From an uncultured Eubacteriales bacterium (GTDB lineage Bacteria > Bacillota > Clostridia > Oscillospirales > Oscillospiraceae), in the NCBI GenBank assembly GCA_900556935.1, contig USQL01000076.1:1-10923 (forward strand): a DNA stretch of 10,923 nucleotides. Reading direction: 5' to 3'. Both the position numbers and the translations under genes were made by a program. Positions 7,093 through 10,923 of the stretch are shown piece after piece. Below the pieces are notes generated by a model that was not told the origin of the DNA, made no database searches, and saw nothing but the letters and a program-made list of their open reading frames with translations. Numbering within the stretch: position 1 is the stretch's first letter; every line of letters starts with the position of its first letter.

Positions 7093-7130
7093 TGCAAAAG
7101 CTCCTTTCGTTACAATGCTTCCTGGGTCAT

Positions 7131-7150
7131 ATTATCACAGTTTTTGTCAA
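7131..7150 (-). promoter_or_regulatory. Probable promoter of citDEF (extended -10)
   Basis: TGTGATAAT (7139-7131) fits an extended -10 element about 40 bases before the citD start. A TTGACA (7150-7145) lies just upstream but only 8 bases away, too close to be the -35 partner, so the extended -10 is the better reading. The surrounding 7100-7210 stretch is AT-rich, as expected for an activator-dependent promoter. No named operator could be recognised. Confidence 0.45.
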
Positions 7151-7211
7151 AATGGAAGATGGATTTTGTAAATTTTTGTGCAAAACGACAGCGCCCCCCT
7201 TCTTTTGCATT

Positions 7212-7247
7212 AAAAAGCAGGGCCGCCGTCCAAATGCGGCAGCCCTG
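7212..7247 (-). terminator. Intrinsic terminator of the PsiE-family gene
   Basis: On the minus strand CAGGGCTGCCG (7247-7237), an 8-base loop and CGGCGGCCCTG (7228-7218) pair over 11 bp with a single wobble, followed by C and TTTTT (7216-7212). It lies 5 bases after the stop codon at 7253 and separates this gene from citDEF. Confidence 0.88.
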
Positions 7248-7252
7248 GGGAT

Positions 7253-7726
7253 TTATTCCTTTTCCACCATTTCTTCCTTCAGTTCGCCTCTGCGGAAGAG
7301 GAACCGGCGGATGGCGAAGAGGCCCGCGATGCAGGCCACGGACAGAAGATTACTCACCGGGTCGTCGTGGCTCAGAATGACGTGCCGGGTGATGGCCACG
7401 GCCAGCACCTCCAAAATACTGGCAGGGGTGGTGTCGATGAGCATACGTACAAATTCCAGACCCACACAGATGGTCAGAACCTCGTGCAGGAAGCCGCTGA
7501 CGTTGGCGGAGGACCCGGGGTGCCGGATGAGCTCCAGAATCAGCTCCGCGAAGGCACCCAGCAGTACAATCAGGGTAAACACCGCAATGAGCTTTTCCAG
7601 GATGTGGAGCACATGGCGGAAAATATGCTGCAGCTTTGCCTCTCGCGCCTCCGAGCGCCGGATCCGCTCCTCGGTTTTCTCCATATGGGCATCCATCTTT
7701 TTTTCAATTTCCTGTTGATTTGCCAT
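7253..7726 (-). CDS. PsiE-family small membrane protein
   Basis: A 157-residue integral membrane protein of the phosphate-starvation-inducible PsiE type. Residues 4-38 form a charged, likely coiled-coil helix. Four hydrophobic segments follow at about 40-68, 78-98, 101-118 and 123-143. The stretch CVGLEFVRMLIDTTP and the following EVLAVAITRHVIL with HDDP are what I recognise from PsiE-like proteins. The biochemical role of the family is not established; the Escherichia coli member is induced by phosphate starvation, but no Pho-box-like site is visible here. The ATG at 7726 follows AAAGGAGG with a 6-base spacer. Upstream is the inverted-repeat element rather than an obvious promoter, so the gene could be read through from the GTPase-nuclease gene. 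Confidence 0.75.
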   Translation of the reverse strand: MANQQEIEKKMDAHMEKTEERIRRSEAREAKLQHIFRHVLHILEKLIAVFTLIVLLGAFAELILELIRHPGSSANVSGFLHEVLTICVGLEFVRMLIDTTPASILEVLAVAITRHVILSHDDPVSNLLSVACIAGLFAIRRFLFRRGELKEEMVEKE

Positions 7727-7770
7727 AGAAATCCTCCTTTATTGTTTATAAACCCCGTCAAAACGCCCTC

Positions 7771-7874
7771 CTGTAGGGGCGGCTATCAGCCGCCAGAAAT
7801 GGAGTAGGCCTAATCGGTTAGTATAAAGCACTCAGTTCCGTCAATCGGCGGGCGGCTGGTAGCCGCCCCTACAG
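7771..7874. repeat. 104-bp inverted-repeat element (MITE- or REP-like)
   Basis: Two 24-base arms, 7771-7794 and 7851-7874, are reverse complements with one mismatch (23/24); each begins from the outside with CTGTAGGGGCGGCT. Each arm also contains its own 7-bp hairpin, GGCGGCT with AGCCGCC around a three-base loop. The 56-base middle is AT-richer. The element sits between two minus-strand genes, 17 bases after the stop codon of the upstream one. No clear target-site duplication flanks it. It may be a mobile miniature element or a dispersed extragenic palindrome that folds in RNA; copy number elsewhere would decide. Confidence 0.75.
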
Positions 7875-7890
7875 AATTGGACAGAATCTT

Positions 7891-10413
7891 TTAGTAATAC
7901 TTTTTCATCTCTTCCGCGGCTCGGTTGACCGTCTCCTCCAGCTCCCGGGCGGAGACCCGCAGGACGCCGGAGCCCAGGGCGGAGAGCTGCACCAGGCCAT
8001 CGGAGCTTGCCACGCTTACCCGGTAGTTTCCGCCAAACCGGGCGGCCAGATCCTGGATATAGGCATCCGCCGTCTCCCCCTCCCTGGTAAAGACCACCTG
8101 AATGCCCGCATCCCGGTATTTTTCGCTGCCGGGCTGCCGGTAGCTGTCGAATACCAGAATCAGCCGAGTCTTGGTAAAGGAGGCGTAGCTGGTGAGCCGG
8201 TCGCACAGCTGCCGCCGGGCGGCGGACAGGTCGGATTCCGCGGTTTTGGCCAAATCCTTCCAGGCGAAAATGATATTGTACCCGTCTACAATCAGGCACT
8301 TCTCCTTGGGCTGCCGGATGACCACCTCCTCCGTGGCCGGGGCTCTGGGGGCGGTGTACTGGGGGCGGCGGATGGGACCGAATTCCCGCTCCATAATTTG
8401 CTCCAGCTCCCGGTCATCCATGGCGGGAATCCAGCGAAGCTCCGGGGGCTTTTCCTCTTTTAAGCCGCTTTCCAGATGCATATACTCCCTGACCTCGTTC
8501 CACTTGACCGTGTGCCCCGCCCCGTGGGCACAGAATACGGAGTCCGGGGTGTTGTCGGTGTCCGCCTCCGGGTCGTAGGCCGCCGCGGCGATGACCTTTT
8601 GGGCATTGTGGCAGGGGGCGTAGCCCCGGAGGGACAGGTTCAGTTTCCCCCGCCCCTGGGAATAGGCCGCCACCTGGGACGCGTAGTCCTTTACCTCCGA
8701 GGCCGGAAGCTGCCCTTCCAGAATGGACAGTTCCCCTCTGGTCTCCGGGGCTCCAAAATCCCCGCCCATGGCCCGGATATCCGTAATGCCCCGGCCAATC
8801 TGGGGCGTGGGCAGCTCCAGCCGGAAATCATACCAGGGCTCTAAGAGGACGGATTCCGCCTGCATCAGCCCCTGGCGCACCGCCCGATAGGTCGCCTGCC
8901 GAAAGTCGCCGCCCTCGGTGTGCTTTAAATGGGCCTTGCCCACCAGCAGGGTGATTTTCATATCCGTAATGGGTGCCCCAACGAGCACTCCCCGGTGCTG
9001 CTTTTCCGCCAGATGGGTGAGCACCAGGTTCTGGTACCCCGCATCCAGCACATCCTGGGGGCACACCGTGTCAAATACCAGACCGGACCCGAGCTTTCCC
9101 GGCTCTAACAGCAGATGGACCTCAGCATAGTGCCGCAGGGGCTCAAAATGGCCTACGCCCTCTACGGTGTTCCGGATGGTCTCCTTATAGAAAATTCTGG
9201 GGTCGTCCAGGGCGATGTCCAGGGCGAAGCGCTCCTTGACAAGGCTCCTCAGCACCTCCAGCTGCACCTGACCCATGAGCTGCACCTGAATCTGCTTTCC
9301 GTCCCAGGCCATGTGGAGCTGGGGGTCCTCCTCTTCCAGCTGCCGCAGCCTTGGGTATACCACCGCCGGGTCCGCCCCCTTGGGAAGGTCCACCCGGTAG
9401 GTCATCACCGGCTCGGTGGTCATATCTTCCCCGGCCGTCTCCGCGCCCAGGGCCTGTCCTGCCCAGGTGTCCGTCAGCCCGGTAACGGCCAGCACCGTGC
9501 CCGGGCCCACCCGTTCCGGGGTCTCAAATTTCTCCCCGGAGTAAAGCCGGAGCTGCACCGGCTTTTCCTGCCGCTTCTCCCCGCTTCGGCCCATATATTC
9601 CAGCGGAGCCCGCACCGCAAGGCTGCCGCCGGTGACTTTTAGCCAGGTCAGCCGGTTTCCCTGGGCATCCCGGGAGATTTTGTAGACCCGGGCGGCGAAG
9701 GCATCCGGGTATTGCCGCCTCGGCCCGTAGGCATCCAGCCCCGCAAGCAGGGCCTCCACCCCCTCCAGCTTCAGCGCCGCCCCGAAATAGACGGGGAACA
9801 GCTTCCGCCGTTCCATCAGCTGCCCCAGGTTTCCGTCGGTGACAGGGGCACCGGACAGCAGGCTTTCCAGCAGCGCCTCGTCGCACAGGGCGGCATTTTC
9901 CGCAATGCTCTCCCGGTCCTGGGTAAAGTCCACGCACCCCTCCCCCAGCTCCCGACGCAGGCTCTCCAGAAGCGCCTGTCTGTCTGCCCCGGGCAGGTCC
10001 ATTTTGTTGATAAAGAGGAAGGTGGGCACCCCGTAGCGCCCCAGCAGCTGCCACAGCGTTTTGGTATGGGCCTGAACCCCGTCGGTGCCGCTGATGACCA
10101 GCACCGCGCAGTCGAGAATGGGCATCACCCGCTCTGCCTCGGCGGAAAAATCCACATGCCCCGGGGTGTCAATCAGGGTCACGCGCCTGTGTTCCGTTTC
10201 CAGTCGGGCCTGTTTGGAGAAAATCGTAATCCCCCGCTGCCGCTCCAGCCGGAAGCTGTCCAGAAGCGCGTCCCCATGGTCCACCCGTCCCAGCACCCGC
10301 CGGGCACCGGACACATACAAAAGCCCCTCCGAAAGGGTGGTCTTCCCCGCGTCCACATGGGCCAGCAGACCGCAGACCAGCGGGCTTTGGGCCGAATTTT
10401 GCGTTGTGGACAT
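7891..10413 (-). CDS. Tet(M)/EF-G-like ribosomal GTPase fused to a Rae1/YacP-type NYN ribonuclease domain
   Basis: An 840-residue two-part protein. The N-terminal 645 or so residues are a translational GTPase of the ribosomal-protection type: AHVDAGKT (18-25), RGITI (60-64), DTPGH (82-86, catalytic His86), NKMD (136-139) and FGAA (210-213), then EF-G-like domains II, III, IV and V. The loop that carries the tetracycline-displacing tip in Tet(M) reads HTEGGDFR (498-505) here, so drug resistance is unlikely. After a charged, Pro-rich linker (about 650-703) comes an NYN domain (705-840) closely resembling Bacillus Rae1/YacP, an endonuclease that cuts mRNA in the ribosomal A site. Acidic residues are Asp709, Asp756, Glu780, Asp783 and Asp805, with SARELEETV near the end. 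I infer a GTPase that delivers a nuclease to the A site. The ATG at 10413 has AAAGGGGG 6 bases upstream; a TTG at 10473 would lie in the promoter. Confidence 0.92.
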   Translation of the reverse strand: MSTTQNSAQSPLVCGLLAHVDAGKTTLSEGLLYVSGARRVLGRVDHGDALLDSFRLERQRGITIFSKQARLETEHRRVTLIDTPGHVDFSAEAERVMPILDCAVLVISGTDGVQAHTKTLWQLLGRYGVPTFLFINKMDLPGADRQALLESLRRELGEGCVDFTQDRESIAENAALCDEALLESLLSGAPVTDGNLGQLMERRKLFPVYFGAALKLEGVEALLAGLDAYGPRRQYPDAFAARVYKISRDAQGNRLTWLKVTGGSLAVRAPLEYMGRSGEKRQEKPVQLRLYSGEKFETPERVGPGTVLAVTGLTDTWAGQALGAETAGEDMTTEPVMTYRVDLPKGADPAVVYPRLRQLEEEDPQLHMAWDGKQIQVQLMGQVQLEVLRSLVKERFALDIALDDPRIFYKETIRNTVEGVGHFEPLRHYAEVHLLLEPGKLGSGLVFDTVCPQDVLDAGYQNLVLTHLAEKQHRGVLVGAPITDMKITLLVGKAHLKHTEGGDFRQATYRAVRQGLMQAESVLLEPWYDFRLELPTPQIGRGITDIRAMGGDFGAPETRGELSILEGQLPASEVKDYASQVAAYSQGRGKLNLSLRGYAPCHNAQKVIAAAAYDPEADTDNTPDSVFCAHGAGHTVKWNEVREYMHLESGLKEEKPPELRWIPAMDDRELEQIMEREFGPIRRPQYTAPRAPATEEVVIRQPKEKCLIVDGYNIIFAWKDLAKTAESDLSAARRQLCDRLTSYASFTKTRLILVFDSYRQPGSEKYRDAGIQVVFTREGETADAYIQDLAARFGGNYRVSVASSDGLVQLSALGSGVLRVSARELEETVNRAAEEMKKYY

Positions 10414-10419
10414 AAAAAT

Positions 10420-10427
10420 CCCCCTTT
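10420..10427 (-). promoter_or_regulatory. Ribosome binding site deciding the GTPase-nuclease start
   Basis: AAAGGGGG, 6 bases before the ATG at 10413 and downstream of the predicted transcription start. It supports an 840-residue product rather than a longer one. Confidence 0.7.
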
Positions 10428-10463
10428 CGTGGTTTGATTGCACCATTATACCATGAAAGGGGG
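10420..10463. promoter_or_regulatory. Spaced inverted repeat around the GTPase-nuclease promoter (possible operator)
   Basis: Arms of 13 bases at 10420-10432 and 10451-10463 are reverse complements with one mismatch (CCCCCTTTCRTGG type). One arm fills the promoter spacer and the other covers the ribosome site; the -10 lies between. Arm centres are 31 bp apart, about three helical turns. Because one arm is upstream of the transcription start, a DNA operator is likelier than an RNA hairpin. Confidence 0.45.
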
Positions 10464-10473
10464 GATTCGCCAA
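10445..10473 (-). promoter_or_regulatory. Sigma-A promoter of the GTPase-nuclease gene
   Basis: TTGGCG (10473-10468), a 17-base spacer, then a consensus TATAAT (10450-10445), preceded by TGG as an extended -10. Transcription should start near 10438, giving a leader of about 25 bases. This excludes the in-frame TTG at 10473, which is itself part of the -35. Confidence 0.75.
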
Positions 10474-10622
10474 TAGGGTTATTTCTTCTTTTCCGCCACA
10501 GCCTCCTTTGAAAAAAAGCTTGACAAGGCATCCTGTTCTCGCTATAATAGACCACCCGGTTCAAAAAGGCCATTGCGGGGGTTCATCAAAGTAACACTGA
10601 ATACAAAGTGAGAAACCATGCT
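10474..10622. other. Intergenic region between divergent promoters and HAD leader
   Basis: AT-rich stretch holding the two divergent promoters back to back and the roughly 68-base leader of the HAD gene. I see no RNA gene, terminator or further reading frame in it. Confidence 0.5.
10520..10548 (+). promoter_or_regulatory. Consensus sigma-A promoter of the HAD-family gene
   Basis: TTGACA (10520-10525), a 17-base spacer and TATAAT (10543-10548), exact in both hexamers. The start site should be near 10555. Confidence 0.85.
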
Positions 10623-10923
10623 ATGGAGCAAATCAAGATCGCCGCTTTTGATGTTGACAACACCTTGTTTGATTACCGCAATGTGTGTGTCCCTATGTCC
10701 ACCGTTGCGGCGCTGAATCGGTTGCAAGAGAAGGGAATTCGGATTGTAATCGCCTCCTCCCGGGCTTACTCTGAGCTCAGCGAGGACTTGATTTGTCGGA
10801 TTCACCCCGACTACTATGTGGGTGCCAGTGGCCAGAGCGTCCAGAACGCAAACGGAAGCTTACTCTATATCTGCTTTGGCGACGGCACCAATGATATCGA
10901 AATGATTCGCTGGGCCGGTGTTG
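10623..10923 (+). CDS. Cof/HAD-type hydrolase, cap domain missing (3' end beyond window; possibly a broken gene)
   Basis: The first 100 residues of a haloacid-dehalogenase-superfamily phosphatase are visible. Motif I is FDVDNTLF with nucleophile Asp10 and Asp12; motif II is IASSR with Ser45. A strand reading YYVGASGQSVQNANGSLLY follows, as in Cof-type sugar-phosphate or nucleotide phosphatases. Residues 85-91 are already FGDGTND, the motif IV metal site, followed by IEMIRWAGV. In Cof-type enzymes these two parts are normally separated by a C2 cap domain and the motif III lysine, more than 100 residues. Here the join is in frame, so an internal deletion or an unusual capless protein is present. 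The ATG at 10623 has only a weak ribosome site; a GTG at 10608 is an in-frame alternative. The gene continues past the right edge. Confidence 0.75.
   Translation, partial: MEQIKIAAFDVDNTLFDYRNVCVPMSTVAALNRLQEKGIRIVIASSRAYSELSEDLICRIHPDYYVGASGQSVQNANGSLLYICFGDGTNDIEMIRWAGV

Noticed and set aside
4524..7380. Long plus-strand reading frames of 545 and 499 codons opposite citF and citE
   Set aside because: They mirror well-recognised genes on the other strand, have His/Gly/Arg-rich unnatural composition and no ribosome sites; they arise from GC-rich third positions.
7805..7850. A TTGACG...TATACT promoter inside the inverted-repeat element for the PsiE-family gene
   Set aside because: The spacer is only 13 bases, or 15 with a poorer -10, so I could not support it.
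10414..10473. A longer GTPase-nuclease start at the TTG at 10473
   Set aside because: That codon forms part of the -35 element and lies upstream of the predicted transcription start; the ATG at 10413 has a good ribosome site.
10542..10805. Minus-strand frame of 87 codons opposite the HAD gene
   Set aside because: It covers a consensus plus-strand promoter and a gene with recognisable HAD motifs; its own product has no recognisable features.
1..10923. CRISPR arrays, tRNA or rRNA genes, prophage or transposase genes
   Set aside because: I looked for regular direct repeats, cloverleaf-like segments and transposase or integrase motifs and saw none.

Overview
The window reads as chromosomal DNA from a Gram-positive, anaerobic gut-type Firmicute, probably of the Oscillospiraceae/Clostridia kind. 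The grounds are strong AGGAGG ribosome sites, consensus sigma-A promoters with 17-bp spacers, a lipoprotein with a long Ala/Pro/Thr linker after its lipobox, GC-rich genes with AT-rich gaps, and a three-gene citrate lyase set. No taxonomic marker is present, so this is an inference. Most genes lie on the minus strand; read on that strand, the window runs from high to low coordinates.

Right edge: divergent from everything else, the start of a Cof/HAD-type phosphatase gene (+, from 10623) follows a perfect promoter. Its product jumps from the DxD half of the fold directly to the GDGxND motif, so the cap domain is missing. Facing it on the minus strand is an 840-residue protein (10413-7891). It joins an EF-G/Tet(M)-type ribosomal GTPase to a C-terminal NYN nuclease domain resembling Bacillus Rae1 (YacP), an mRNA endonuclease that acts in the ribosomal A site. 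This is the most interesting object in the window. A 104-bp inverted-repeat element (7771-7874) separates it from a PsiE-family membrane protein gene (7726-7253), which ends in its own terminator.

Middle: citDEF (7092-4542) encodes the acyl carrier, beta and alpha subunits of citrate lyase (or the related citramalate lyase). The genes are tightly packed and followed by a bidirectional terminator. The genes for the ligase and for making the prosthetic group (citC, citX, citG) are not here. The gap 4031-4541 holds a decayed 3' end of azlD on the plus strand, an orphan consensus promoter, and the consensus promoter of the next operon.

Left: an AfuA/FbpA-type ABC importer runs leftwards as lipoprotein binding protein (4030-2843), fused double permease (2764-1055) and ATPase (1051 to beyond base 1). 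A perfect 12-bp hairpin with a T-run lies between binding protein and permease, which should give more binding protein than membrane complex. The binding protein looks more like the AfuA/phosphonate/sugar-phosphate branch than like a classical ferric binding protein. Its place beside citrate lyase makes an organic anion or a citrate complex a possible substrate, but that is untested.
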